Below are positions 1-7,551 of a stretch of DNA of 64,000 nucleotides, piece after piece. The DNA lies in the NCBI RefSeq assembly GCF_900100275.1, contig NZ_FNET01000004.1, positions 186,001 through 250,000 of the forward strand, read 5' to 3'. Source of the DNA: Lentzea albidocapillata subsp. violacea (GTDB lineage Bacteria; Actinomycetota; Actinomycetes; Mycobacteriales; Pseudonocardiaceae). The translations under genes were made by a program, and so were the position numbers. Position 1 is the stretch's first letter, and each line of letters starts with the position of its first letter. The notes under the pieces are model-generated. The model did no database searches, was not told where the DNA came from, and saw only the letters and a list, made by a program, of their open reading frames with translations.

Positions 1-1031
1 GCGTACAGGGCGTAGGCCTCGTCCGCCCACGCCAGCCGGTCCATCTCGGTGGCCGGGGTGATCGAGGTCAGCGATTCCAGTGCCCGGCCCAGGAGCCGGT
101 GGGTCTCGGCGATGTCGCGGCGCACGAACGGGACCGCGGCGAGCGCGCGGTGCAGGCGTGCCCGGTTCACCAAGCCGGTGAAGCCGTTCTGCGGCAGCTC
201 GGACGAGGCTTTGGTCGCCAGCGCGGCGGCGGCCCGGATCGAGGTGGAGTCGGCGCCGCGGGCCGCGTTGCGGAACACCACGAACAACGCCAGGTCGCGC
301 CGCGTCTCGGGCGGAAGCCCGGATCTGGCGCCTCGCAACGCCATCGCCTCCACGGCGGAGGACGGGAGGTGGCAGCGCAGGACGGCGAGTTGTTCGAGGG
401 CCAGGTCGGGCGAGAGCACGTGCTTGCGCGGGTCGATCACGCTCAGGCCGATCACCTCGGCCGCGCGGTGCGAGTATCCCAGGCGCAGCAACAGATCGCA
501 GGCCAGACGGCGATCAGATGTGCGCGACGAGCCGAACGCACGATCAGCCGCACGCGACGAACCAAGCCCGCGATCAGGCGTGCCCGACGAACCAGGCGCG
601 CGATCGGGCGTGCGTGATGAGCCGAACGCGCGGTCAGGCAAGCGTGACGCGCCAAGCGCGCGGTCGGGCAAGCGCGACGAGCCGAGCACCCGTTCATGCA
701 CGCGCCACCACAGTTCGGAGGCCAGGTCGACCGGGAACGTAGTCATGTCCGGGCCCGCGCCGTCGAGGCGGTCCCAGCTCGCGGCGGTCAGCAGGCGCAG
801 CTGGGCGGAAGGGGGCGGTTCGAAGCGCGGCACGTCGGCCGATGTGCCTGCCACGAACGCGCGGGCCATGGCGTGGGTGATGCGCGCGTGGAGGGCGGAC
901 GTCGGCACCGGAGCGGAAAGTCCGGCGTAGACGCCGCAGGCCACGGGCACGCGGGCGGTGCACAGGGCGCGCAGGCGGGTTGCCAGCGCGCGAGGACTCT
1001 GGTCGGTGCGGTACCGCGGCATCGCGGTCAT
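1..1031 (-). CDS. Hypothetical protein with tandem decapeptide repeat, C-terminus outside window
   Basis: An open frame runs without a stop from an ATG at 1031 to the window edge, giving at least 343 residues. It is preceded by a good ribosome binding site (AGGGAGG, about 5 nt upstream). No known domain is recognised. The N-terminal part is rich in Ala, Arg and Leu; residues about 116-175 consist of six copies of a 10-residue unit of the form LGSSRxPDRA; the rest is predicted helical (a run with AAEVIGLSVIDPRKHVL, then Ala/Arg-rich helices). It lies 16 bp downstream of the winged-helix regulator at 1048-1968 on the same strand, so they probably share a transcript. Function unknown. An overlapping plus-strand frame is a GC shadow. 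Confidence 0.75.
   Translation of the reverse strand, partial: MTAMPRYRTDQSPRALATRLRALCTARVPVACGVYAGLSAPVPTSALHARITHAMARAFVAGTSADVPRFEPPPSAQLRLLTAASWDRLDGAGPDMTTFPVDLASELWWRVHERVLGSSRLPDRALGASRLPDRAFGSSRTPDRAPGSSGTPDRGLGSSRAADRAFGSSRTSDRRLACDLLLRLGYSHRAAEVIGLSVIDPRKHVLSPDLALEQLAVLRCHLPSSAVEAMALRGARSGLPPETRRDLALFVVFRNAARGADSTSIRAAAALATKASSELPQNGFTGLVNRARLHRALAAVPFVRRDIAETHRLLGRALESLTSITPATEMDRLAWADEAYALY
507..686 (-). repeat. Six tandem 30-bp in-frame repeats
   Basis: Read on the minus strand, the units translate as LGSSRLPDRA, LGASRLPDRA, FGSSRTPDRA, PGSSGTPDRG, LGSSRAADRA and FGSSRTSDRR. The period is exactly 30 bp, so copy-number change would keep the reading frame. The units have diverged by several substitutions each, so the array is not brand new. 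Confidence 0.85.
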
Positions 1032-1047
1032 GCCGGCCTCCCTGGTG

Positions 1048-1968
1048 TCAGTTCAGCAGTTCCCAGCCGCGCCTGGTCAGGCGGTGGCGGACCGACCGGC
1101 CGTTGCGGTGGGTGGACACGAATCCCGCGGTGCGCAGGGCCGTCGCGTGCTGCGACGCCGTGGGCAGGCTGATGCCCACGTGCTTGGCGAGTTCGGTGGT
1201 GGTGCGTTCGGAGGTGAGGGCGCGCAGCACGAGGGTGCGGGTGCGTCCGAGTGCCAGTTCCAGGCTGGCGCCGCTCGGCTGGGGTGCGGTGACCGGGTAG
1301 AAGAGCAGCGGTTGCGGTTCGGCGAACATCGCGACGGCCGGGCGGGTCAGGCCGTTGAGCACCGGCACGATCAGCATCCCCGTGCCGCGCAACGAGATCT
1401 CGGTGTCCCAGCCCAGTTCGACGTGCAGGGCCGGTGAGGTCCACGAGATCGACGGGTGCAGGTGGCCGAGCAGGTCCCCCAGCCCGCGCGTCACCGCCTG
1501 TGACGACCGCAGCCGTACCTCGGCGTCGAACGCCTGGCGTGTCTGCGACCAGTTGGGTCCGAGCAGGTCGCGGAAGCCGGACCGGAACGCCGATCGCAGG
1601 TCCTGGCGCGAGGTCGGGGTGCCGGCCGCGAACGACCGTAGCCACGGCGAGGTGGTGCCCAGCATGCTCGCGATCTGGTCGCGCACCCGGGTGGAGGACA
1701 CCTCGAGGACCTGGTGCACGGCCTCGTCGAAGTCGGGCCGCGCCGAGTTGAAGAAGTCCGGGATGAACCGGCCGGGCCTGATCAGTTCGGCGAGCGGACG
1801 GAGCTGCGGCAGCAGCAGGCGGTCCCAGTTGCCGCTGTGCATCGTGAACACCAGCTCGTACATCGGCAGCGGAGCCGTGGCGAACCGCGTCCGCGCCAAA
1901 TCTTCCAACTCGAAGAGAATGGTCAGTCCGCGCCCCTTGGGCACGGGTTCGGACATGACGATCGGCAT
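1048..1968 (-). CDS. Winged helix-turn-helix transcriptional regulator (DUF5937-like, ArsR-type DNA-binding domain)
   Basis: 306 residues. The long N-terminal region (about 1-220) resembles the DUF5937 ligand/dimer domain found in actinobacterial regulators. The C-terminal about 75 residues form an ArsR-like winged helix: LALGRTRTLVLRALTSERTT, then TELAKHVGISLPTASQHATAL as recognition helix, and a wing with NGRSVRHRLTRRG. The ATG at 1968 is chosen because GGGGGGAAG stands 5-6 nt upstream; a start further upstream at 1989 lacks this. The repeat protein at 1-1031 follows on the same strand. A role as a local repressor is inferred from the family; the inducing ligand is unknown. Confidence 0.8.
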   Translation of the reverse strand: MPIVMSEPVPKGRGLTILFELEDLARTRFATAPLPMYELVFTMHSGNWDRLLLPQLRPLAELIRPGRFIPDFFNSARPDFDEAVHQVLEVSSTRVRDQIASMLGTTSPWLRSFAAGTPTSRQDLRSAFRSGFRDLLGPNWSQTRQAFDAEVRLRSSQAVTRGLGDLLGHLHPSISWTSPALHVELGWDTEISLRGTGMLIVPVLNGLTRPAVAMFAEPQPLLFYPVTAPQPSGASLELALGRTRTLVLRALTSERTTTELAKHVGISLPTASQHATALRTAGFVSTHRNGRSVRHRLTRRGWELLN

Positions 1969-2063
1969 TTGCTTCCCCCCGGAGTGCAACCACTTCCGAA
2001 GGTACGCAGATTTTGTTGTCCGGTGTCAGCGTTGTTCCACTTGACAACGTTCGGTGGACAAAC

Positions 2064-2618
2064 TCAAACGAGCGGTCCGGCCTGCTCGGTGAGCTTCAGC
2101 AGCAGGTCACGGGTGCGTTCGCGTTCCTCGGCCGTCTCCTGGCCGCGCCACAGCAGGTCTGCCAGCGTCACTCCGTCGAGTGCACGGGAAATGAGGTCCG
2201 CGCGTTGTGGGTGCAGGCCGTCGGAATCGGTTTGCTGCCTCCAACGGGTCGCGGCGACGTCCAGGCGCTGTTGAAGTTCCGGAACGCCGAGCAACGCCGT
2301 TACGACAGACGGGTGAGACCACAGGTCGTCCGGCACGAAGGTCGCCCTGATGTGCGCGCGGGTCCAGCGGCCGGGTGTGTCCTCCGGTTCGAGCAGGCTT
2401 TCGACGGTCGCGTCGTAGTGGTCGAACCACTCCTCGATCAGTCCGACGATCAACGCCTGCTTGCTGCGGAAGTGGTGCAGCAGGCCGCCCTTCGAGACGC
2501 CCGCCTCCTTGGCGACGGCGTCGAGGCTGACGTTCGGGCCTTGCTCGATCAACGCGCGCGCGGCGGCTGCGAGCACCTCACGGCGGGTGCGGGGCGCGTT
2601 GCGCTGCTCTCCGGGCAT
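2064..2618 (-). CDS. TetR family transcriptional regulator
   Basis: 184 residues. The N-terminal HTH spans about residues 10-55 (TRREVLAAAARALIEQGPN, then SLDAVAKEAGVSKGGLLHHF as the helix-turn-helix). The rest is an all-helical ligand domain of the TetR_C_6-like type (WFDHYDATVESLLEP). The ATG at 2618 follows TAGG by 8 nt; a TTG nine bases upstream is also open. It is divergent from the MFS exporter gene at 2703 with two matching operator-like sites between them. This is the usual layout for a repressor that controls its own gene and an efflux pump, which is inference from context. Confidence 0.92.
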   Translation of the reverse strand: MPGEQRNAPRTRREVLAAAARALIEQGPNVSLDAVAKEAGVSKGGLLHHFRSKQALIVGLIEEWFDHYDATVESLLEPEDTPGRWTRAHIRATFVPDDLWSHPSVVTALLGVPELQQRLDVAATRWRQQTDSDGLHPQRADLISRALDGVTLADLLWRGQETAEERERTRDLLLKLTEQAGPLV

Positions 2619-2643
2619 GGTGATCAACCTATCGTTTGCTTAG

Positions 2644-2687
2644 CCGACCGTCTGGACGGTATGTTAGCTTACAGACCAGATGGTCGG
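2644..2687. promoter_or_regulatory. Two inverted operator-like sites between TetR and MFS genes
   Basis: CCGACCGTCTGGACGG at 2644-2659 and, on the opposite strand, CCGACCATCTGGTCTG at 2672-2687 share most positions. The first contains the near-perfect palindrome ACCGTC-TG-GACGGT and the second GACCA-GA-TGGTC. The outer arms AGCCGACC (2642-2649) and GGTCGGCT (2682-2689) also pair. Two 16-bp sites 28 bp apart in a divergent promoter fit TetR repressor dimers. Confidence 0.7.
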
Positions 2688-2702
2688 CTAAGGGGGTTCG
2701 TC

Positions 2703-4076
2703 ATGCGGAAGTGGGCAGCACTGGGCGTGCTCGCGCTCGCGCTGTTGTTGATCGCCGTGGACGGCACGGTGCTGGCTCTCGCGATTCCCGCGTTGCAGCA
2801 GGACCTGGGGCCTTCGACCGCGGAGGTGCTGTGGATCGGCGACATCTACTCGTTCGTGCTGGGTGGTCTGCTCGTCACGATGGGCACGCTCGGTGACCGG
2901 ATCGGCCGCAAGAAGCTGCTGCTCACGGGCGCGCTCGGGTTCGGCCTCGCCTCGCTGCTGGCCGCGTTCGCACCGTCCGCGGGCTGGCTGATCGTCGCCC
3001 GCGCCCTGCTCGGCGTGGCGGGCGCGACGATCATGCCGTCGACGTTGTCGATCATCCGCAACCTGTTCACCGACCCCGCCGAGCGCACACGGGCGGTGGC
3101 GGTCTGGGCCGCGACGGCCACGGCCGGCGCCACCCTCGGCCCGCTGATCGGCGGGGTGTTACTGGAGCACTTCTGGTGGGGCTCGGTGTTCGTCATCAAC
3201 CTGCCGGTGATGGCGGCGCTGCTCGTGTTCGGCGCGTGGTGGCTGCCGGAGTCGCGCGACCCGAATCCCGGCCCGTTCGACCTGGTCTCGGCCCTGCTGT
3301 CGGCGGTCGGCGTCGTCCCGCTCGTCTACGCGGTCAAGGAGATCGCACTGGTCGGCCCGACCTGGACGGCCCTCGCGGCCGCGCTCGTCGGCACGGCGGG
3401 GCTGTGGCTCTTCGTGCGGCGTCAGCAGGCCTCGAAGCACCCGATGATCGACGTGGCGTTGTTCCGCCAACCGGCGTTCAGCGGTGCCGTGGGCTCCAGC
3501 ATGATCGCGATCTTCGCGTTGACCGGGCTGGTCTTCTTCCTGTCGCAGTACTTCCAGAACGTGCTGGGCTACTCGCCGCTGGAGGCAGGCCTGCGCGAAC
3601 TACCGCTGGGCGTCGCCGCGGTGCTCGTCGTCGTGGTGATCGGCCCGCTCGTCCGCCTGCTCGGCAGCGGCCGCGCGATCGCGCTGGGCCTGCTGGCAAG
3701 CGCCGGCGGCCTGACGATCGTCGGCTTCTCGGCGGGCTACGGCGCCATCGCGGTGGCGCTGGTGATGCTCGGTGCCGGCGTGGGCCTGGCGCTCACGCTC
3801 ACGACGGACGCCGTGGTGTCCGCGGTGCCGGCGGACAAGGCCGGCGCGGCGTCCGCGGTGTCGGAGACGGCCTACGAACTGGGCGCGGCGCTGGGCATCG
3901 CGGTGCTCGGGACCGTGCTGTCGGCGTGGGCGCGCGAGGGCACCTTCACCGAGGCGATGCAGGGGACGGCGCTCGTGGCCGCCGTCCTGCTGGCCGTGGC
4001 GTCCTTTGTGGCCTACCGGCTCATTCCGAACGGGGAGCGGACGCCTCGGCCAGCCGTTCGTGCAGACGTTCCCTGA
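2703..4076 (+). CDS. MFS transporter, DHA2-type drug exporter (14 TM)
   Basis: 457 residues, the usual size for the 14-helix DHA2 (EmrB/QacA) family. About 14 hydrophobic segments are visible. Motif C-like and D1 features include IAVDGTVLALAIPALQQDLG in helix 1 and GDRIGRKKLLLTGALGFG in loop 2-3. The ATG at 2703 follows GGGGG by about 6 nt. It probably exports a hydrophobic or cationic compound by proton antiport; the substrate cannot be told from sequence. It is divergent from the TetR gene and likely repressed by it. One leucine is encoded by the rare codon TTA (3159-3161). The last 56 bp overlap a small gene on the opposite strand. Confidence 0.92.
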   Translation: MRKWAALGVLALALLLIAVDGTVLALAIPALQQDLGPSTAEVLWIGDIYSFVLGGLLVTMGTLGDRIGRKKLLLTGALGFGLASLLAAFAPSAGWLIVARALLGVAGATIMPSTLSIIRNLFTDPAERTRAVAVWAATATAGATLGPLIGGVLLEHFWWGSVFVINLPVMAALLVFGAWWLPESRDPNPGPFDLVSALLSAVGVVPLVYAVKEIALVGPTWTALAAALVGTAGLWLFVRRQQASKHPMIDVALFRQPAFSGAVGSSMIAIFALTGLVFFLSQYFQNVLGYSPLEAGLRELPLGVAAVLVVVVIGPLVRLLGSGRAIALGLLASAGGLTIVGFSAGYGAIAVALVMLGAGVGLALTLTTDAVVSAVPADKAGAASAVSETAYELGAALGIAVLGTVLSAWAREGTFTEAMQGTALVAAVLLAVASFVAYRLIPNGERTPRPAVRADVP

Positions 4077-4185
4077 TCTGGTCGGGGGTGTAGGCGGCGC
4101 GGCGGCGCTGGTTGCGGGCGACGACCACGCCGCTCGCCGCGACACCCGCGAAAGCGGCCATTCCGATCACCTTCCACAGCTTCAT
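4021..4185 (-). CDS. Small single-pass membrane protein (54 aa)
   Basis: ATG at 4185, TGA at 4021. The protein begins MKLWKVIGMAAFAG, has a hydrophobic stretch about residues 5-24, then a basic patch (RNQRRR, about 24-29) and an amphipathic tail with YTPDQIRERLHERLAEA. Short proteins with a TM helix, RxxRR and a PxxIRxRLxxRL tail are common beside actinobacterial genes and have no assigned role. The gene overlaps the 3' end of the MFS exporter by 56 bp tail to tail, and its start lies 19 bp from the divergent amidase gene at 4205. Support comes from its patterned composition and clean start and stop. Confidence 0.7.
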   Translation of the reverse strand: MKLWKVIGMAAFAGVAASGVVVARNQRRRAAYTPDQIRERLHERLAEASAPRSE

Positions 4186-4204
4186 GTGCCTAGGCTACTG
4201 GTCC

Positions 4205-4816
4205 ATGGCGACAACACTGGACAAAGCCGTGGAGATGACCCGCACCGGTGACGTGTGGGTGTTCCGCGGGCGCAGTGCGGCGGACCGGGCGATCCAGGCC
4301 ATGACGAACAGCCCGGTCAACCACGTCGGCATGGCGATCGTGATCGACGACATGCCGCCGTTGATGTGGCACGCCGAGCTCGGCAAGTCCTTGAAGGACA
4401 TGTGGAGCGGCACGCACCAGCGCGGCGCCCAGCTGCACGACCTGCGCGACGCGGTCGTGACGTGGCACGACAAGTACGGGCAGCGGGCCTGGTTGCGGCA
4501 GCTCGACCACGAGGTGACGCGCGAGATGGAGGACGCCGCGCTGCGGACGGTGGCGCGGCTCGACGGCACGCCGTTCCCGTCCACCGCCAAGCTCGCCTCG
4601 CGGTGGCTGCGCGGGCGGGTTCCGTTGGGGCCCAAGGGCGACGCGAGCATCGAGAGCGCGTTCTGCGCGGAGATCGTGGCCGTGACGTACGAGGAGATGG
4701 GGCTGCTGCCCCGGCGCCGGCCCAACTGGTACGACCCCGGCCGCTTCTGGAGCGGCGACGACCTCGAACTGCTGGACGGCGCCAGGCTCCGCAAGGAGGT
4801 CGAGATCATCGTGTGA
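4205..4816 (+). CDS. Permuted papain-like amidase, YiiX/NlpC-P60-like
   Basis: 203 residues. The N-terminal GDVWVFRG and the NHVGMAIVID segment carry the conserved His, and FCAEIVA in the C-terminal half carries the likely catalytic Cys. This His-before-Cys order is typical of permuted NlpC/P60 (YaeF/YiiX, PF05708-type) enzymes. No signal peptide is visible, so it appears cytoplasmic. The start at 4205 is preferred over an upstream ATG at 4112 because the upstream part overlaps the divergent 54-residue gene and is not conserved-looking. Family members hydrolyse amide or thioester bonds of peptides or lipids; the substrate here is unknown. It ends in an 11-bp convergent overlap with glycerate kinase. 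Confidence 0.78.
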   Translation: MATTLDKAVEMTRTGDVWVFRGRSAADRAIQAMTNSPVNHVGMAIVIDDMPPLMWHAELGKSLKDMWSGTHQRGAQLHDLRDAVVTWHDKYGQRAWLRQLDHEVTREMEDAALRTVARLDGTPFPSTAKLASRWLRGRVPLGPKGDASIESAFCAEIVAVTYEEMGLLPRRRPNWYDPGRFWSGDDLELLDGARLRKEVEIIV

Positions 4817-5942
4817 GGGCCGTGCCGACGAGGAGCAGTCGCAGCGTGCGTTCCGTGGCGTCGGTGAGGAGCTCCGCCGTTCTGGCCATCGCGGTGTCCA
4901 GGGTGACGGGTGCGGCGATGATGCTGGTGTAGGCGTCGATGCCGGCGTCGTGGTTGGCGCGGGCGTTCTCCCCGATCGTGCCGGCGAGCGCGATGACGGG
5001 CTTGCCGTGCTTCTTGGCCCTGCGCGCGACCTCCGCGGGGATCTTGCCGTGCGGGGTCTGGCCGTCGATGGCGCCTTCCGCGGTGATCACCAGGTCGGCC
5101 TCCGGCAGGCGGGCGTCGAGGTCGGAGTGCTCCAGGACGACGTCGAAGCGCGGCAGCAGGGTGGCGCCCAGCGCGTGCAGGCCGGCGCCGAGCCCTCCGG
5201 ACGCGCCGCCGCCCGGCATGGTGCGGACGCCGGCGCCGAGCAGGCCGGCCCAGTTGTCCAGCGCATCGCTGAGCAGTTCGACCTGGGCCGGGGTCGCGCC
5301 CTTCTGCGGGCCGAACACCCTTGCCACACCCCGATCTCCGCACAGGACGTTGTGCTGGTTGCAGGCCACGGTGATCTCGGCCTTGTCCAGCCTGGGGTCC
5401 ACTTCGGACAGATCGAGTACGGCGGCGCCGGCCAGGGCCGCTCCCCCGCGTCCGATCTCACGGCCTCGCGCGTCGGTGATGCGGGCTCCCAGTGCCTGCA
5501 ACGCACCCGCGCCGCCGTCCGACGTGCCGGAGTCGCCGCACCCGACCAGGATGCGGTCGACGCCGAGGTCCAGCGCGGCACGGATGAGCTGGCCGACGCC
5601 GTACGTGGTGGTCGTCGCCGGGTCGCGGTGGTGCTTCGGGACGAGCCGCAACCCTGCCGCCGCGGCCATCTCGACCACGGCCGTGCGCGGACCGGGGCCA
5701 CCGAGCAACGCGAAGTGGGACGGGATCTCCTCGCCGACCGGTCCGGTGACGAGCGTGGGGACGAGGGTGCCGTTGGTGGCTTCGGCGAGCGCTTGGGCCG
5801 AGCCTTCGCCGCCGTCCACGAGCGGTGCCTTGTCCACGATCGCGCCGGGCACCACGCGGTAGATGCCTCGTGCGATCGCGTCGGCGACGGCGCAGGCGTC
5901 CAGGGACTCCTTGAAACCGCTGGGAGCTACCAGGAAACGCAT
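4806..5942 (-). CDS. glxK: Glycerate 2-kinase (GlxK/GarK family)
   Basis: 378 residues, standard for the TIGR00045 family. The N-terminus MRFLVAPSGFKESLDA matches the family start (VIAPDSFKESL). Also present are DGGEGSAQAL, GCGDSGTSDGGAGALQALGA, GPQKGA, PGGGASGGLGAGL and TAEGAIDGQTPHGKIP, all conserved in this fold. It phosphorylates D-glycerate with ATP, feeding glycolysis. The ATG at 5942 is chosen because GAGGT lies 6 nt upstream, overlapping the stop of the permease gene; an ATG at 5954 overlaps that stop as ATGA and is the alternative. Cotranscription with the permease suggests uptake and use of glycerate or a related organic acid, which is inference. Confidence 0.93.
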   Translation of the reverse strand: MRFLVAPSGFKESLDACAVADAIARGIYRVVPGAIVDKAPLVDGGEGSAQALAEATNGTLVPTLVTGPVGEEIPSHFALLGGPGPRTAVVEMAAAAGLRLVPKHHRDPATTTTYGVGQLIRAALDLGVDRILVGCGDSGTSDGGAGALQALGARITDARGREIGRGGAALAGAAVLDLSEVDPRLDKAEITVACNQHNVLCGDRGVARVFGPQKGATPAQVELLSDALDNWAGLLGAGVRTMPGGGASGGLGAGLHALGATLLPRFDVVLEHSDLDARLPEADLVITAEGAIDGQTPHGKIPAEVARRAKKHGKPVIALAGTIGENARANHDAGIDAYTSIIAAPVTLDTAMARTAELLTDATERTLRLLLVGTALTR

Positions 5943-5950
5943 CGGTGACC

Positions 5951-7489
5951 TCATTTCAGTGGCAGGCCGAGGTGCGGCCAGAGGAGAACGGCGCAGGCGA
6001 GTACGAGTGCGCCGGTGATCGGTGCCAGGACCGCGGAGAGCTTGAGCAGGTCCCGCGGGCGGTAGGCGCCGGCGAAGAGGGCGACCGGTTTCGCGGACGC
6101 CGTGGAGGTGTGGCAGAAGCCGGCGGCCGCGGTGGAGGCGAACGCCAGGGCGGCGGGGTTCATGCCCGCGGCCGCAGCGAGCGGGATGACGATCGGGACC
6201 AGGACCGAGGAACGGGCCGAGCGGGACTGGATGACGAGGTGCGCGAGGAGGCTCACCGCGATCACGGTCGGCAGCAGGTGCGACGGGCTGACGAGGGTGG
6301 CGATGGTGTGCGCCGCGCCGGAGCTGACCAGGGCCGAGCCGAGCATCGTGGTGGCGGCCATGAAGAGCAGGAGCGACCACGGGATGTCGGCGAACGCGGC
6401 TTTGAGCGTCGTGGTGCCGAGGCGTGGCGCGGTGATGGCGACGGCACCGGCGAGGGCGGTGACCTCGGGCGGGACGTGGTGCCAGGTCTCGGTGAGCCAT
6501 CCCGCCGAGACGATGCCGACGATGACCAGGGAGGTGATCTCGGTCCTGGTGAGCGCCGAAAACTGTCGGTGCTGTCTGGGAGAATTAGAACAGGGGGCCC
6601 CTGGGAGGGGACCCTCGCTCCGCGCTGCGAGCACGACCGTGCGCTCGGCCAGCGGCACGGCCGTGGACCCGTCCAGCGGCACGACCCTGGGTCGGTCCAG
6701 CGGCACAACCGTGGGCTCGCCGAGCGGCACGACCGTGGGCTGTGCCAGCGGCACAACCGTGGGCTCGTCCAGCGGCTCCACCTGGCCGGCCACCGGCTGC
6801 ACCCGCTCCGCCACCGGCTCCACCTGCCCCGCCACCGGCTGCACCCGCTCCGCCAGCGGCTCCACCTGGCCGGCCAACGGCTCCGCGCGGTCCGCACGGG
6901 TCGTGAACAGCCACAACACCACCTCGGCCGTCACGTGCGCGCTGACCACGGCGAGCGGGAGCCCGAGCAGCATCCACTGCCCGAACCCGATCCCCTGCCC
7001 GGTCGCCTGCTCCAGCAACGCGCTGGTGATCAGGTGCGCCCCCGCCCCCACCAGCGTCGCCACCGCGGTCAGCAGGATCACCGACGGGAACAGCACCCCG
7101 AGCGCCCGCGACACCCGCGCGTTCACCCGCAGAGCCCGGTGTACCGGCAGGGTCAGGGCGGCCCGGCCCGAGGTGGACGGCACGAAGAACGCCGTGAGCA
7201 GCAGGGCGAAGGCCGTCAGGTGCATCAGTCCGCGCACCGAACGGGCACGGCCCACCAGCGAGGTCGCGAGGCGCGCGGGCAGGCCCGACGCCGAGACCCC
7301 GCCGGCCAGCACGAAAGCCGCGATGAGCAGCCACGTCGTCGAACCGCCCAGCACCGCCAGGGCCGAGGCGGGCAGGACGCCGAACAGCAGCAGGGCCACG
7401 ACGGCGGCGAGGGCGACGAACGTGTCGTCCAGCGGTGTGCACGTCCACAGCACCACCGCCACCGCGAAGACCACCAGCGTCAGGATCAC
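5951..7489 (-). CDS. SLC13/DASS-like anion permease with repeat-filled central loop
   Basis: 512 residues starting at GTG 7489 (AGGATC upstream). There are about six hydrophobic segments before residue 197 and about five after residue 315. Helix-loop motifs such as FFVPSTSGRAALTLP and QSRSARSSVLVPIVIPLA resemble the Na+/anion-binding hairpins (SNT-like) of the DASS family. Between the halves, residues 203-291 are low-complexity: five heptads of the type EPLAERV, then six octads of the type TVVPLxxP. The gene is directly upstream of glycerate kinase, with stop and start regions overlapping, so the substrate is probably a small organic acid. A candidate regulator site lies just upstream of it at 7534-7551. 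Confidence 0.82.
   Translation of the reverse strand: MILTLVVFAVAVVLWTCTPLDDTFVALAAVVALLLFGVLPASALAVLGGSTTWLLIAAFVLAGGVSASGLPARLATSLVGRARSVRGLMHLTAFALLLTAFFVPSTSGRAALTLPVHRALRVNARVSRALGVLFPSVILLTAVATLVGAGAHLITSALLEQATGQGIGFGQWMLLGLPLAVVSAHVTAEVVLWLFTTRADRAEPLAGQVEPLAERVQPVAGQVEPVAERVQPVAGQVEPLDEPTVVPLAQPTVVPLGEPTVVPLDRPRVVPLDGSTAVPLAERTVVLAARSEGPLPGAPCSNSPRQHRQFSALTRTEITSLVIVGIVSAGWLTETWHHVPPEVTALAGAVAITAPRLGTTTLKAAFADIPWSLLLFMAATTMLGSALVSSGAAHTIATLVSPSHLLPTVIAVSLLAHLVIQSRSARSSVLVPIVIPLAAAAGMNPAALAFASTAAAGFCHTSTASAKPVALFAGAYRPRDLLKLSAVLAPITGALVLACAVLLWPHLGLPLK
6617..6883 (-). repeat. Two adjacent coding repeat arrays (21-bp and 24-bp units)
   Basis: 6779-6883 encodes five heptads (EPLAGQV, EPLAERV, QPVAGQV, EPVAERV, QPVAGQV). 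6617-6760 encodes six octads (TVVPLAQP, TVVPLGEP, TVVPLDRP, RVVPLDGS, TAVPLAER, TVVLAARS). Both arrays are in frame within the central loop of the permease and share the core (V)xPLA/PLD. Confidence 0.85.
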
Positions 7490-7533
7490 GAGAACGATCC
7501 TGCGCGGCCACCCTGATCCACAGGTGAGGCCCG

Positions 7534-7551
7534 GATGAAGGAGCTTTCATC
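7534..7551. promoter_or_regulatory. GATGAA-N6-TTCATC site upstream of permease gene
   Basis: GATGAA at 7534-7539 and TTCATC at 7546-7551 flank a 6-bp spacer in the 61-bp gap between the response regulator stop and the permease start. The same inverted pair with the same spacing occurs at 9773-9790 upstream of the two-component operon, which suggests a site for the response regulator encoded here. The link to that protein is inference. Confidence 0.55.

Noticed and set aside
507-686. CRISPR-like array
   Set aside because: Units are contiguous with no unique spacers and translate in frame, so this is a coding repeat.
2015-2048. GTTGTC and GACAAC dyad upstream of the winged-helix regulator
   Set aside because: The arms are only 6 bp with a 22-bp gap; too weak to list as an operator.
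6617-6883. CRISPR-like or minisatellite array
   Set aside because: No spacers; the units are 21 and 24 bp in phase with the permease frame.
5945-7516. Long plus-strand frames over the permease
   Set aside because: Shadow of the minus-strand permease; its His/Arg-rich repeats are the reverse reading of the coding repeats.
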